A DNA stretch of 64,000 bases from Thioflexithrix psekupsensis (GTDB taxonomy: Bacteria; Pseudomonadota; Gammaproteobacteria; Beggiatoales; Beggiatoaceae): positions 868,001 to 932,000 of the forward strand of contig NZ_MSLT01000012.1 in assembly GCF_002149925.1 (NCBI RefSeq). Direction: 5' to 3'. The translations under genes and the position numbers were made by a program. Position 1 is the first letter of the stretch. Every line of letters begins with the position of its first letter. A model generated the notes under the pieces. It did no database searches. It was not told where the DNA came from and saw only the letters and a program-made list of their open reading frames with translations. Positions 25,892 through 35,601 of this stretch are shown here, piece by piece.

Positions 25892-26575
25892 ATGAGCATT
25901 GCTGATTGGCCAGAAGATGACCGACCCAGAGAAAAGTTACTCACTCGCGGAGCAAATGCACTCACCGATGCCGAATTATTGGCCATCTTTTTGCGCACGG
26001 GAACAAAAGGCAAAAGCGCATTAGATTTAGCCACTGATTTATTAAACGAATTTGGCGATTTACGCAGTTTATTAAGTGCCTCACAAACTCGTTTTTGTGA
26101 AGCCAAAGGATTAGGCCCCGCAAAATTTGTACAATTACAAGCCTGTTTAGAATTAAGTCGGCGATATTTAAAACATTGTATGCAGCGTGGTACTGTGATT
26201 GAACATTCTCAAGATGTTCAGAACTATTTAATTAGCGAATTAGGTGGCCGTTTAGATGAAGTATTTGGCTGCTTATTTTTAGATAATAAAAATCGAGTGA
26301 TTCGCTTTGAAGAATTATTTCAAGGGACACTAGACAGTGCCAATGTTTATCCGCGGGTGGTGGCGCGACGCGCTTTAGAATTAAATGCTGCTGCCATTAT
26401 TCTCACCCACAATCATCCCTCTGGCGTAGCAGAGCCGAGTCGTGCCGATATTGCCATGACGCATACTTTACAAAAAGCCTTACAATTGCTCAATATTCGC
26501 GTGCTGGATCACTTGATCATTGGCGATGGTTATGCGATTTCATTGGCAGAGCGTCAATTATTAGTACCAAAATAA
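25892..26575 (+). CDS. radC: RadC-family JAB-domain protein
   Basis: The 227-residue protein has the family's N-terminal helix-hairpin-helix region ([34 protein letters not shown]) and a JAB/MPN+ metalloprotease-like domain. The zinc motif is HNHPSG (His173, His175, Ser177) with Asp186. Despite its old name, a direct DNA-repair role is not established for this family. ATG at 25892 has AGGATAAAG just upstream. A bidirectional hairpin at 26618-26657 separates it from convergent cysQ. Confidence 0.94.
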   Translation: MSIADWPEDDRPREKLLTRGANALTDAELLAIFLRTGTKGKSALDLATDLLNEFGDLRSLLSASQTRFCEAKGLGPAKFVQLQACLELSRRYLKHCMQRGTVIEHSQDVQNYLISELGGRLDEVFGCLFLDNKNRVIRFEELFQGTLDSANVYPRVVARRALELNAAAIILTHNHPSGVAEPSRADIAMTHTLQKALQLLNIRVLDHLIIGDGYAISLAERQLLVPK

Positions 26576-26617
26576 AGTTATTATTGTCTTATTAAATACT
26601 GAAATGGCGCAAATAAA

Positions 26618-26657
26618 AATAAGGAATAACACCTATTGTTATGGGTTATTCCTTATT
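26618..26657. terminator. Bidirectional terminator between radC and cysQ
   Basis: AATAAGGAATAAC (26618-26630) pairs perfectly with GTTATTCCTTATT (26645-26657) around a 14-base loop. It lies between the 3' ends of two convergent genes and is flanked by AT-rich sequence on both sides. Confidence 0.7.
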
Positions 26658-26723
26658 AGTAAAACGACAAATTGGAATGAAAAACAAATTATTGTAAAAT
26701 TCATTTTGCATTCCAGTCAATAA

Positions 26724-27614
26724 TTATTGCTGTGCTTCGGCTAATGCGGTCTTTAATAAATGACGTTGCCACGGATGATCATTATCGGCAAAAGCCAAGA
26801 AATTGGGATTTAATAATGAGCGTTTGGTATTATAACGCAAGGGATTAAGTGACATATCGGTTAAATGTCCGCCTGCCTCCTCAAGAATACATTGTGCTGC
26901 TGCCGTATCCCATTCCGAAGTCAAACCGAAACACGGATAAATATCCGCAGCCCCTTCAGCCACTAAACACGATTTTAACGAACTGCCCACGCTTAACAAT
27001 TGCGTTTGTTCGCCCAAAGAAGACACCAAAGATTGCACTTTAGGACTGTAGCGCGAATAACTGCCCGCGACGACAATCCGATTTTCTGGCATGGCGCGGG
27101 TTTGAATGACGTGAGGTAAATGCCCCGGTAGCTGTTTGTAACTGCCGCCTTGATTGTAAGCGTAGTATAAAACACCGCTGACAGGCGCGTAAATCACCCC
27201 TAAAACGGGTTTTTGATCTACGATAAGGGCAATATTGACCGTAAAATGATCGCGGCGATGGACAAATTCTAACGTGCCATCTAAGGGATCGACCAACCAA
27301 TAACGGCTCCATTGTTCGCGCTCAAGATATGAAACGTGAGCGGATTCTTCTGATAAAATGGGCAGTTCTGGAGTCAATGCGCTAAGGGCTTCGACAATAA
27401 TACGATGTGCGGCAATATCAGCCGAAGTCACCGGCGAGCCATCGGGCTTGTGCCAAATGTCAAACGGGGTATTGTATAACTGAAGAATGCGCTCGCCCGC
27501 TTGGCGTGCAATATCGCTGCTGGCTTCGGTCAACTGAGCGAGTTCACTGAGTCCAGTGTCTTGACTTTCGTACTCTGTCGGGTCGGGATCGGACTCGCTG
27601 ATTTGGCATAACAT
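26724..27614 (-). CDS. cysQ: 3'(2'),5'-bisphosphate nucleotidase CysQ
   Basis: This inositol-monophosphatase-fold enzyme hydrolyses PAP (and PAPS), a by-product of sulfate assimilation and sulfotransfer. The 296-residue protein has DGSPVTSADIAAH, PILSEES, the metal motif WLVDPLDGTLEF (DPxDGT) and the later TSEWDTAAAQCILEEAGG. The first ~27 residues (SESDPDPTEYESQDTG) are acidic and not part of the fold. ATG at 27614 is the only ATG upstream of the fold. The 392-bp gap to purH (27615-28006) shows no gene. Confidence 0.9.
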   Translation of the reverse strand: MLCQISESDPDPTEYESQDTGLSELAQLTEASSDIARQAGERILQLYNTPFDIWHKPDGSPVTSADIAAHRIIVEALSALTPELPILSEESAHVSYLEREQWSRYWLVDPLDGTLEFVHRRDHFTVNIALIVDQKPVLGVIYAPVSGVLYYAYNQGGSYKQLPGHLPHVIQTRAMPENRIVVAGSYSRYSPKVQSLVSSLGEQTQLLSVGSSLKSCLVAEGAADIYPCFGLTSEWDTAAAQCILEEAGGHLTDMSLNPLRYNTKRSLLNPNFLAFADNDHPWQRHLLKTALAEAQQ

Positions 27615-28006
27615 GATAAAAACTCCTAAAAAATCGGCGTTGCACCATTGGGTGACATGTATTCATTGCTGTCGTGTTGGTATTCAACTGCGCTCACCTC
27701 GATGTGTAGCATTAATACGACATTTAATGGTAGATATACCACACTCTTTAGAAAAAAACAACTTTAATCACAGATGATTTTTGTGCTTATGGTAAAACCT
27801 ACTTTAAGCGTGATAAAAGACAGACAATTTGTCGAGTAAATTTGTTGTATTTGTCCGAACTTTCCGACAATCGGTTGTGATAACACGGTGAATTATCGCG
27901 GTTATTTTTTGCAGGTGAAATAAAAACTAAGCAATATATGCGATTGCTGTGCCATATCAAAATGATTTTATATTACATTAATAGCACATTAAGGAAATTA
28001 ATTATA

Positions 28007-29569
28007 ATGGCAAAAATTAAACGGGCTTTAATTAGCGTTTCGGATAAAACAGGAATTATCGCATTTGCGCGTGCGTTGCGGGAATGGAATGTTGAGATTT
28101 TATCCACAGGTGGCACGGCTAAGTTATTGCTTGACAATGGGATTTCTGTGCTAGAAGTGGCTGATTACACGGGTTTTCCTGAAATGATGGATGGACGGGT
28201 CAAAACTTTACATCCAAAGATTCACGGTGGTTTATTGGGGCGGCGCGGGGTAGATGATGCCGTGATGCAGGCGCATGACATTCAAGCCATTGATTTAGTT
28301 GTGGTTAATTTGTATCCTTTTGAACAAACCATTGCGAATCCTGATTGTGATTTAGCCACGGCGATTGAGAATATTGATATTGGTGGCCCTGCGATGTTGC
28401 GTTCTGCGGCCAAGAATCATCACGCGGTGACGGTGGTCGTCGATGCCAGTGATTACGGTAGGGTGATGGCGGAATTATCCAGTTTAGATGGGGAAGTTTC
28501 TGATAACACACGCTTTTATTTAGCGCGTAAAGTATTCGCTCATACTGCGCGTTATGACGGTGCCATTGCCAATTATTTGGGCAGTTTGCCTGAAAATGGG
28601 GAAATTCATACGTTTCCACCCGAATTGTCTTTGCAATATCGAAAAGTGCAAGATATGCGTTATGGGGAGAATCCGCATCAAAAAGCGGCATTTTATGCAG
28701 AACACCAGCCCGCTGAAGCCAGTGTGGCCACCGCGCAACAGTTACAAGGCAAAGAATTGTCATATAACAACGTCGCGGACACGGATGCGGCGTTGGAATG
28801 TGTGAAATCGTTTGACGCGCCCGCTTGTGTGATTGTAAAACACGCTAATCCCTGCGGAGTCGCAGTCGCAGAGACGATTTTAGCGGCTTATGAACGCGCT
28901 TATCGTACCGATCCCACGTCGGCTTTTGGTGGAATTATCGCGTTTAATCGCCCTTTAGACGCGCAAACCGCCAAAACAATTATTGATCGGCAATTTGTAG
29001 AAGTGATTATTGCGCCTTCGGTGGATACGGCGGCGCGTCAAGTGTTGGCCAGTAAAAATAATGTGCGGGTATTGGCGTGTGGGGAGTGGGCGCGTCCGGT
29101 GGCATCCTATGACTTTAAGCGCGTCGTTGGCGGTTTATTGGTACAAGAGCGAGATTTAGGCGAACGAATTCGTGAGCAATTACAAGTCGTTAGCCATCGT
29201 CAACCCAGTGATGCGGAATGGTCAGATTTGTTATTTGCGTGGAAAGTGGTTAAATTCGTCAAATCCAATGCCATTGTTTACTGCCAAAAAGGCATGACGA
29301 TTGGCATCGGCGCAGGACAAATGAGCCGAGTTTACAGCGCGAAAATCGCTGGCATCAAGGCTGCTGATGAGCAATTGACTGTGGCGGGGTCTGTGATGGC
29401 TTCGGATGCGTTTTTTCCCTTTCGGGACGGAATCGATTCTGCGGCCGCGTCAGGAATTACCGCTGTGATTCAGCCCGGTGGCTCTGTGCGAGACAGTGAA
29501 GTGATCGCCGCCGCTAATGAACATGGTATGACAATGGTGTTTACGGGAATGCGGCATTTTAGACACTAA
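28007..29569 (+). CDS. purH: Bifunctional AICAR transformylase/IMP cyclohydrolase
   Basis: PurH catalyses the last two steps of IMP synthesis. The 520 residues comprise the MGS-like cyclohydrolase domain ([37 protein letters not shown]) and the transformylase domain ([35 protein letters not shown]), ending at MRHFRH. ATG at 28007 is preferred over 27938: AAGGA lies about 13 bases before it and the 23 upstream residues are not part of the family. A DUF2279 gene follows after 35 bp in the same direction. Confidence 0.97.
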   Translation: MAKIKRALISVSDKTGIIAFARALREWNVEILSTGGTAKLLLDNGISVLEVADYTGFPEMMDGRVKTLHPKIHGGLLGRRGVDDAVMQAHDIQAIDLVVVNLYPFEQTIANPDCDLATAIENIDIGGPAMLRSAAKNHHAVTVVVDASDYGRVMAELSSLDGEVSDNTRFYLARKVFAHTARYDGAIANYLGSLPENGEIHTFPPELSLQYRKVQDMRYGENPHQKAAFYAEHQPAEASVATAQQLQGKELSYNNVADTDAALECVKSFDAPACVIVKHANPCGVAVAETILAAYERAYRTDPTSAFGGIIAFNRPLDAQTAKTIIDRQFVEVIIAPSVDTAARQVLASKNNVRVLACGEWARPVASYDFKRVVGGLLVQERDLGERIREQLQVVSHRQPSDAEWSDLLFAWKVVKFVKSNAIVYCQKGMTIGIGAGQMSRVYSAKIAGIKAADEQLTVAGSVMASDAFFPFRDGIDSAAASGITAVIQPGGSVRDSEVIAAANEHGMTMVFTGMRHFRH

Positions 29570-29604
29570 AAATAATTCGTTTTTTTCATAGAGAACTGCT
29601 TAAT

Positions 29605-30603
29605 ATGCGCTTACAATTTGTTTTACCGCTGTTTTTGTTTGGTTTATCTGCTCCGCTTCATGCGGATTTATCTTTGTCCACACAATCTACGTCGATGACT
29701 CCAGCGTTGACCCGTGGGGATTTAACGTCTGATCCGCAATTGCCAGATGTGGCTAAACGCGATTCGCGGACTCGCTGGTTAATTGGGGGCTATGCGGGGG
29801 TGATTGCGACTTATGGTTTTTTATCGTGGTGGAATAAGGACGTTGAACGACATGTTTTACAACCAGATGGCACGGTGACAACAGAAACGTTCTCTAATCG
29901 CAGTTCTTTTCGGGTCAACAATGAAGGTTGGTTTGGTGAGGACAGTCCCAACGGCGGCGCGGATAAATTAGGCCATTTTTATTCCAGTTATTTAGGCACT
30001 CGTTTAATGGCGCAAACTTTCCAATGGGCAGGACACGATGCCCAAACCGCTGCCAAAATCGCGGGTTGGACGGCAGGCAGTGTGATGTTGGGGGTGGAAA
30101 TTATGGATGGATTTAGCTTGGAATATGGCTTTTCTAAAGAAGATTTGGTGATGAATTTGGGCGGAGTCGCTTTGGGCGCGTGGTTTGAATTGCGTCCTGA
30201 TTTAGACGAAAAATTTGATGTGCGTTTTCATTACTGGCGATCCGATGATGCAAAGTTATTGGGCGATGGCGATCCGATCTCGGATTATTCGGGACAAACG
30301 TATTTATTTATCACCAAAGCCGCGGGATTTAATGCGCTACGGGATAAACCGATTTTGCGTTATTTAGAATTGGCTTTAGGTTACGGCTCGCGGGGGTATC
30401 AGCCAAACCCCGGCCAGTTCGCCGAACAATTCCCTAAAGAAAGAAATATTTACGTGGGCTTATCGTTGAATTTGAATCAGGTGTTGAATGACACGCTATT
30501 TCGTCACCAAACCCAACCCAGCACCACTAAAAAGGTGTTAGAAACGACTTTGGAATATTTACAAATGCCCGGTACTGCATTGTTGTACGAATATCATTTG
30601 TAA
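29605..30603 (+). CDS. Exported DUF2279-like protein
   Basis: The 332-residue protein has a signal peptide (about 1-20, cleavage near LHA-DL), one membrane-like segment (WLIGGYAGVIATYGFLSWW) and the DUF2279 pattern ADKLGHFYSSYLGTR followed by GVEIMDGFSLEYGFSKEDLVMNLGG. DUF2279 proteins (YfiM-like) are predicted outer-membrane or periplasmic proteins of unknown function. The C-terminal part (LELALGYGSRGY, YVGLSLNLNQVLN) has beta-strand alternation typical of outer-membrane proteins. It is 35 bp after purH, with no functional link evident. Confidence 0.75.
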   Translation: MRLQFVLPLFLFGLSAPLHADLSLSTQSTSMTPALTRGDLTSDPQLPDVAKRDSRTRWLIGGYAGVIATYGFLSWWNKDVERHVLQPDGTVTTETFSNRSSFRVNNEGWFGEDSPNGGADKLGHFYSSYLGTRLMAQTFQWAGHDAQTAAKIAGWTAGSVMLGVEIMDGFSLEYGFSKEDLVMNLGGVALGAWFELRPDLDEKFDVRFHYWRSDDAKLLGDGDPISDYSGQTYLFITKAAGFNALRDKPILRYLELALGYGSRGYQPNPGQFAEQFPKERNIYVGLSLNLNQVLNDTLFRHQTQPSTTKKVLETTLEYLQMPGTALLYEYHL

Positions 30604-30626
30604 GGTGGGGAAAACAGAGCGATGGG

Positions 30627-30664
30627 AAAGGGGAAAAGTACGAAAAATACGACGTTTCCCCTTT
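30627..30664. terminator. Terminator between DUF2279 gene and small minus-strand gene
   Basis: AAAGGGGAAA (30627-30636) pairs with TTTCCCCTTT (30655-30664). On the plus strand a run of Ts follows. On the minus strand the stem lies just after the 3' end of the 63-residue gene and ends in an A/T-rich stretch, so it can serve both. Confidence 0.75.
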
Positions 30665-30671
30665 TTTGTCC

Positions 30672-30863
30672 TTAATGAATAATACGTTTTGTGGCGATAG
30701 AATCAGGTAAATCATCCCCTTCCGTAGAAGCACTATAGAAACTCGGCTGCCACTTGGGTTGTTTTACGTTGGAGACCTCGGGGGTAACGGGTTGTAATCT
30801 TAACATCAACTCGTAGGCCGACTCAGGGTCTGCGGGTACGATTTGGCGATGTTGCTTTTTCAT
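30672..30863 (-). CDS. Small hypothetical protein (63 aa)
   Basis: The 63-residue protein is unrecognised: basic N-terminus MKKQHRQIVP, no membrane segment, and a C-terminus ending ATKRIIH. Support comes from a clear GGAG site 7 bases before the ATG at 30863 and from the terminator directly after it. The following 435 bp (30864-31298), its upstream region, contain no further gene. Confidence 0.5.
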   Translation of the reverse strand: MKKQHRQIVPADPESAYELMLRLQPVTPEVSNVKQPKWQPSFYSASTEGDDLPDSIATKRIIH

Positions 30864-31105
30864 AACTCAACTCCTTAGTGACTTTCATCGGGTGGGTCAA
30901 ACGTGTCAGCCACGCTTCACTTGAATCTGAGGAAAAGTCAGCAATAAACATACCTAATTAGGGATAAATGCAAGTCACTGAGTCAACATCACTGCGCCTC
31001 CGTGGCAAACGGCATTTCCTCGCTTGCTCAACAGTGATTTGAATGATCTTATCATAACACCTTTTCATTTTTTATTGCACGATTTATCGCTTAAACGGGG
31101 CTTGA

Positions 31106-31122
31106 TGCACGATAATCGTGCA
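31106..31122. promoter_or_regulatory. 17-bp palindrome in a gene-free region
   Basis: TGCACGATAATCGTGCA is a perfect palindrome around one central A. A partial copy (GCACGATTTATCG) lies about 30 bases upstream. It sits in the gene-free stretch 30864-31298 between divergent genes, 177 bases before the membrane-protein start. It has the form of an operator for a dimeric regulator, but no regulator is identified. Confidence 0.35.
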
Positions 31123-31298
31123 GCGTACTTTCTTTGCCCCTATAATGCACCTGAAAATAGTCGCATTAATCGTTGTATTTATACAGTATGCTGCACTGCG
31201 TAAATAGACAGCGTTCGATTATTTTGAGTTTATGTCTAACATTAAATTTAACTTTTTGAATGTAAAGTAAAATAAAACATAAAGGATTTCTTTACCGT

Positions 31299-32087
31299 AT
31301 GTTTGAATTACCAAAAACACCGCAGAATATGCTGGTTTTATTCGGCTTGGGCATTCGTTTATTTCAAGCGAGTTTTAAAGTTGTTTTACCTACGATTTTA
31401 ATGGTTGCTTTATTGTCTATTTTACCGAGTTTATTTATCGAGAATTTATTTAGTTCAGATCAACAATTACAAGCTGAGGCGATTGCCAGTTTAATGTCGA
31501 TGTTTCCTTTACAATTGGCTTTGCTGTTGTGGTTGTACGCGGCTTTGTTTGTGCAGATTGTGGCTTTTATCCGCGGACATCATTTGGCTACACGGGAAGC
31601 CTTGTCTTATGTGATGCCTAAATTATTGGTGTTGTATTTGGCGTGTTGGATTTATGCGATAGGGGTGGCTTTGGGTTTGATGGTGATTATTTTGGGCGTT
31701 TTATTGATGGTGTCGATGGTGTTTTTTATGCCTTTTGTTTTGTTTGAAAATGCGCGCATTTTTAATTCATTATGGCACAGTCATCAATTGGTATGGGGCT
31801 ATTGGTGGCACAGTGCGGGTGTGTTGTTTGTGCCGATGTTGGCGATGTTTGTGGGAGGATTATCGCTGGCGGGTATGGGAGAATCGCTGGCTTATTCGTT
31901 GAATGCTTCTCCTGAATTCGCCTTGCAAATGGCACAAATTATTTATAATGTGATCTCTAGTTTTTTAACGCCTTTTATGGTTTCGATCATGGTGGTGTTA
32001 TTTCATGATTTGAAATTGCGCCGTACTGGCCGTAGTTCTCTTTTATCTTCTCATGATGATGAAGGGCAACATTATTTCTTGGCTTAA
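31299..32087 (+). CDS. Multi-pass membrane protein of unknown function
   Basis: The 262-residue protein has about six hydrophobic segments, with clear ones near residues 20-42, 65-88, 105-130, 132-152, 180-205 and 228-245. It has no recognised motif. It ends in a short charged cytoplasmic tail (LRRTGRSSLLSSHDDEGQHY). Its stop codon overlaps the ATG of the subtilisin-like lipoprotein gene by one base (32087), so the two are translationally coupled. A role in handling or anchoring that protease is possible but only inferred from position. Confidence 0.65.
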   Translation: MFELPKTPQNMLVLFGLGIRLFQASFKVVLPTILMVALLSILPSLFIENLFSSDQQLQAEAIASLMSMFPLQLALLLWLYAALFVQIVAFIRGHHLATREALSYVMPKLLVLYLACWIYAIGVALGLMVIILGVLLMVSMVFFMPFVLFENARIFNSLWHSHQLVWGYWWHSAGVLFVPMLAMFVGGLSLAGMGESLAYSLNASPEFALQMAQIIYNVISSFLTPFMVSIMVVLFHDLKLRRTGRSSLLSSHDDEGQHYFLA

Positions 32088-34723
32088 TGGAATTAAATAT
32101 GATATTTCTTAAATGGTTAATTTCTATTGTATTTTTAGTGTTAATCGCAGGATGCAACAGCAGCGATAACAGCAGCACTGGCAGTGGCACAGGTGGTTCG
32201 GTTTCAGGGTTTTCCGTTGGTGGCCGCTTAATTGTGGCCAGTAACGTGGCCGCAGACGTGGATACGAATGATTTAAACGCGCCCGCAACAGTCAGTAATA
32301 ACCAATTTGCCACCGCCCAAGTGATTCCTAATCCGGTCATGGTGGGGGGTTATGTCAATGTGTCGGGGTCTGGCAATAGCGGCCGTAGTCGTAATGCTGG
32401 GGATGTCAGCGATTTTTATGCGGTTAATTTACAACGTGGACAATTGGCCATGTTGTTTATTGCGGATGGTTCTCGACAAGGTATTGATTTGGATTTATAT
32501 CTTTATGATAATCAAGGAAAAATTATTGATGCGTCAATTAATGAAGGCATGAATGAATCGCTATTTTCGCGTCAAAGTGGCGCGCATGTTATCGAAGTAC
32601 GTGCGGAAGCGGGGGCCAGTAATTATGTGCTTACGCTCAGTCAAAATGTGGGAACTAGCAGTGATATAGACGACCGTGGCAGTCGTTTAAGCGATGATTT
32701 TGCGGTGGGGGAGTTAATTGTGCAGTTGGCTGAGTCTGATGAAGCGGATTTGACCGTGCAAGCTGATGTGTTGTCTGCGCTTGGTTTACAAACACAGCAT
32801 TTTGATCGCAGCCGACGGATGTTATTCACGCTTGATAATAATACGTTACAAACCTTATCAACTTCTTCAGTATGTGCGGATTTTGCCAGTGAGGCCTTGT
32901 GTGATAAGTACAAGACCTTGATGCAATTGAAACAAGTGCGGCAACATCCTGCCGTATTAGATGCCAGTCCGAATCATTTATTACACGCTCATCGTATTCC
33001 TAATGATCCGTTTTTTGAATATCAATGGCATTACAAAATGATGAATCTGCCACAAGCATGGGATATGACATTGGGCAGTTCGGAGGTGATTGTGGCCGTG
33101 GTGGATACGGGAGTGTTATTAAGTCATCCGGATTTACGCGGAAAATTGGCGGCGGGTTATGATTTTATTTCCGATCCCGCGATTGCTAAAGATGGCAACG
33201 GCATTGATAGCAACCCCGATGATCCCGGCGGTAAAGAAGGCCGCGAAGCCAGTAGTAATTTTCATGGCACACACGTGGCCGGCACTATCGCCGCCGCTAC
33301 GAATAATGGAGTCGGTGTGGCTGGAGCGGGTTGGTTGACACGGGTGATGCCTTTGCGGGTGTTGGGACGTGGGGGGTCTGGGCGAGAATATGATACGGAA
33401 CAAGCCATTCGTTTTGCCGCAGGTTTGCCCAATGATTCCAGAACCGTTCCCACGCAACGCGCTGATATTATTAATTTAAGTTTAGGTGGTTCTCGTATTT
33501 CCTCTGGTTTTACTGAGGCAATTAACCAAGCCCGCGCCAATGGTGTAATTGTGGTGGCCGCTTCGGGTAACGATGGTTCTAACGCGCCCACTTATCCCGC
33601 AGCCTTAGATGGGGTGATTTCGGTCAGTGCCGTATCGCTTAGTAAGGAATTGGCTTATTACTCGAATTATGGCAGCACTATTGATGTGGCTGCGCCCGGT
33701 GGTGATAAGAGTACGCCTGATTTAGACGGGGATGGTCGCCCAGATCAAATTGCCAGCACTTTTGGCGATGATTCCAGTGTGCCAACTCAGTATACTTATT
33801 ATTATCAACAAGGTACATCGATGGCCGCGCCGCATGTGTCGGGTGTGATTGCGTTGATGAAAGCGGTTAATCCTGATTTAACCCCCGGTGATGTTGACAG
33901 TTTACTGCGCAGCGGCCAAATCACAGATGACATCGGCCGCACAGGACGCGATGATCAATTTGGTTATGGTTTAATCAATGCGCGCAAAGCGGTGGCGGCC
34001 GCTTCAGAATTATTAAGTGGCCCGCCGCGAGTGGAGTTATCGCCCTCTTTGGTGGTTAATCCTAATTCGCTTAATTTTGGCGTTTCCACCCAAACCAGTA
34101 CGTTGACGGTCAGCAACGGCGGCGGTGGACTGTTAAGTGTGACGGAAATTACAGCCGATGGGGGAAATGTGATCAGTGTGCGGCCGTTGTCTGTGGATGG
34201 TAATGGCTTGGGAAGCTATCAGGTCAGTTTGAACCGCGGCAATTTAGCCCCTGGGACTTATTCGGCAACTATTGTGTTTCGTTCTACGGTTAATACGGTG
34301 CGCGTGCCTTTAATCTTACAAGTGGCCGCACAAAATCAAAGTACCACCGGTGACGCAGGTTATCATTATATTCTGTTGGTGCAACCCGATACGTTGGAAA
34401 CGGTGAAGGAAATTCAAGCCAGTGTGAGAAATGGCGCGTATTCTTTCCGCTTTACCAATGTGCCAGTAGGAACTTATCAGATGATTGCGGGTACGGATGC
34501 AAATAATGATGGATATATTTGTGATTCGGGAGAAGCCTGTGGCTCTTATTTGAGTTTGGATCAGCCGTCAACGATTGATGTGGGACGTGATATGACGTTG
34601 GCTGATTTTGCTACGACGTTTAATGTCAACTTTTTAACGGGACGAAGTGCAGATGAATCCAGTGAGTCTGGTTTTCGAGGTTATTCACGCTTGATGACGG
34701 AAGGCAAGCGAGTGCAGCCTTAA
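32087..34723 (+). CDS. Subtilisin-like (S8) serine protease lipoprotein
   Basis: The 878-residue protein begins with a lipoprotein signal (LVLIAGC, lipid Cys at about residue 23). Then follow a Ser/Gly-rich linker, a pre-peptidase PPC-type beta domain (DFYAVNLQRGQLAMLF to VEVRAEAG-like, about residues 100-185), a propeptide-like region, and the S8 catalytic domain. The catalytic residues are Asp in VAVVDTGVLLSHPDL, His in NFHGTHVAGT and Ser in GTSMAAPHVSG. After it comes an Ig-like/BACON-type repeat (NPNSLNFGVSTQTSTLTVSN) and a C-terminal beta domain with a small Asp-rich loop (GTDANNDGYICDSGE). It could be a surface-bound degradative protease. ATG at 32087 overlaps the preceding gene; ATG at 32099 gives a tighter signal peptide. 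Confidence 0.85.
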   Translation: MELNMIFLKWLISIVFLVLIAGCNSSDNSSTGSGTGGSVSGFSVGGRLIVASNVAADVDTNDLNAPATVSNNQFATAQVIPNPVMVGGYVNVSGSGNSGRSRNAGDVSDFYAVNLQRGQLAMLFIADGSRQGIDLDLYLYDNQGKIIDASINEGMNESLFSRQSGAHVIEVRAEAGASNYVLTLSQNVGTSSDIDDRGSRLSDDFAVGELIVQLAESDEADLTVQADVLSALGLQTQHFDRSRRMLFTLDNNTLQTLSTSSVCADFASEALCDKYKTLMQLKQVRQHPAVLDASPNHLLHAHRIPNDPFFEYQWHYKMMNLPQAWDMTLGSSEVIVAVVDTGVLLSHPDLRGKLAAGYDFISDPAIAKDGNGIDSNPDDPGGKEGREASSNFHGTHVAGTIAAATNNGVGVAGAGWLTRVMPLRVLGRGGSGREYDTEQAIRFAAGLPNDSRTVPTQRADIINLSLGGSRISSGFTEAINQARANGVIVVAASGNDGSNAPTYPAALDGVISVSAVSLSKELAYYSNYGSTIDVAAPGGDKSTPDLDGDGRPDQIASTFGDDSSVPTQYTYYYQQGTSMAAPHVSGVIALMKAVNPDLTPGDVDSLLRSGQITDDIGRTGRDDQFGYGLINARKAVAAASELLSGPPRVELSPSLVVNPNSLNFGVSTQTSTLTVSNGGGGLLSVTEITADGGNVISVRPLSVDGNGLGSYQVSLNRGNLAPGTYSATIVFRSTVNTVRVPLILQVAAQNQSTTGDAGYHYILLVQPDTLETVKEIQASVRNGAYSFRFTNVPVGTYQMIAGTDANNDGYICDSGEACGSYLSLDQPSTIDVGRDMTLADFATTFNVNFLTGRSADESSESGFRGYSRLMTEGKRVQP

Positions 34724-34736
34724 CGGGTTACGCTCA

Positions 34737-34781
34737 CCTCGTTTCAATGTCTCGATCTTTCACTTAGGCATTGAGACGAGG
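34737..34781 (+). terminator. Hairpin after the subtilisin-like gene
   Basis: CCTCGTTTCAATG (34737-34749) pairs with CATTGAGACGAGG (34769-34781), 13 bp with one GU pair, 14 bases after the stop. There is no strong T-tract, so termination is likely but not certain. Confidence 0.5.
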
Positions 34782-34873
34782 AAAATAGGTTGTTTGGCTA
34801 TAAATAGTTAAGCAAAGATATTTAACCCATTAAAATTGTTCATAATTTTCACTTTTCTGGGATAGGGGAGGGT

Positions 34874-34896
34874 ATTATTTTTGTTTAGGTACTCAA
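34874..34896 (+). repeat. Terminal-type repeat, copy 1
   Basis: A 23-base sequence with core TTTAGGTACT that matches 35639-35661 in the same orientation at 19 of 23 positions. It also matches 35338-35360 in inverted orientation. It includes the stop codon of the 132-residue gene at 34885. Confidence 0.6.
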
Positions 34897-35283
34897 ATAG
34901 ACTAAATTTGAGGTATTTTGAGACTCTTGCGGTAAATAAGGCACTAAATCAACGCGCACATAAAAGGCTTTTTTGTCTTCTATCTGGGTGGGATTCAGTG
35001 AGTCAGGGTCAATACAATGCAGCCAATGGGCAAGTAGCGGTGGAGATAATTCTAATTCGCGCACAATGGGATCGTGTTGCGCCCGCACACAGGTTTTATG
35101 TAACGTGCCTAACACTTGGTTTTCGGTGGCAGCCATTCGGCATAGCATGGCTTGTTCTAAGTAAACAAATTGGGACAAGGCTTCACATTTGGAAAAACTC
35201 ATTTTATAGCGTAATTGTACCGCGTATATGTCAAACGGAGATGTTTTGATGAGCGAAAAAGTGATGTCGTCAATAATTGCCAT
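34885..35283 (-). CDS. Hypothetical protein (132 aa) flanked by inverted repeats
   Basis: The 132-residue protein is not recognised. It has no signal peptide or membrane segment. It starts MAIIDDITFSLIKTSP, with a central segment of good protein-like composition (VLGTLHKTCVRAQHDPIVRE). There is no clear ribosome-binding site before the ATG at 35283. The overlapping plus-strand frame is Trp/Cys-rich and less plausible. The gene lies between inverted copies of a 23-bp repeat (34874-34896 and 35338-35360), so it may be cargo of a small mobile unit. Confidence 0.45.
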   Translation of the reverse strand: MAIIDDITFSLIKTSPFDIYAVQLRYKMSFSKCEALSQFVYLEQAMLCRMAATENQVLGTLHKTCVRAQHDPIVRELELSPPLLAHWLHCIDPDSLNPTQIEDKKAFYVRVDLVPYLPQESQNTSNLVYLST

Positions 35284-35373
35284 GATTTATTTTAGAAAAT
35301 AAAGAAATGATAAGTCGTTAAATAAAAATATTCAGCTATAAGTACCTAACGGAAAATAATCTGGTATATCAAT

Positions 35374-35506
35374 ATTTCTACCGCCCCCCAGCCCCCTCCT
35401 GCTAGGAGGGGGAGAAAGAGGTTATTTTTATGGTTAAAATTTAACAAGATAACCTCATCTCTTCTTTCCCCCTCCTAGCAGGAGGGGGTAGGGGGGCGGT
35501 AGAAAT
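35374..35506. repeat. GC-rich miniature inverted-repeat element (133 bp)
   Basis: ATTTCTACCGCCCCCC (35374-35389) and GGGGGGCGGTAGAAAT (35491-35506) are perfect 16-bp inverted ends. Each arm also contains its own palindrome, CCCCCTCCT and AGGAGGGGG around GCT or AGC, so arms and ends can fold separately. A partial arm-like GTTAGGAGGGGG appears at about 36648. Confidence 0.85.
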
Positions 35507-35590
35507 GTGAAAATTCTGAACGTTTTTAATACCTTAATATTTTTATTTAACTACTTATACCAAAATTAAGCCATTTATAAAATTTTTCTG

Positions 35591-35601
35591 TCAGAATCAG
35601 A
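35591..35601. repeat. Half-site of the GATTCAGA repeat family
   Basis: TCAGAATCAGAAT at about 35591, preceded by TTTCTG and followed by TACAGAATTT, resembles the left arm of the elements at 24692 and 40795 with changes. It is a degenerate single arm inside the 324-bp element. Confidence 0.4.

Noticed and set aside
34881-35249. Plus-strand frame opposite the 132-residue gene
   Set aside because: It is rich in Trp and Cys, has no start context and fully overlaps a better minus-strand frame.
35374-35506. CRISPR-like repeat
   Set aside because: Only two inverted arms, no regularly spaced direct repeats and no cas genes; it is a miniature inverted-repeat element.
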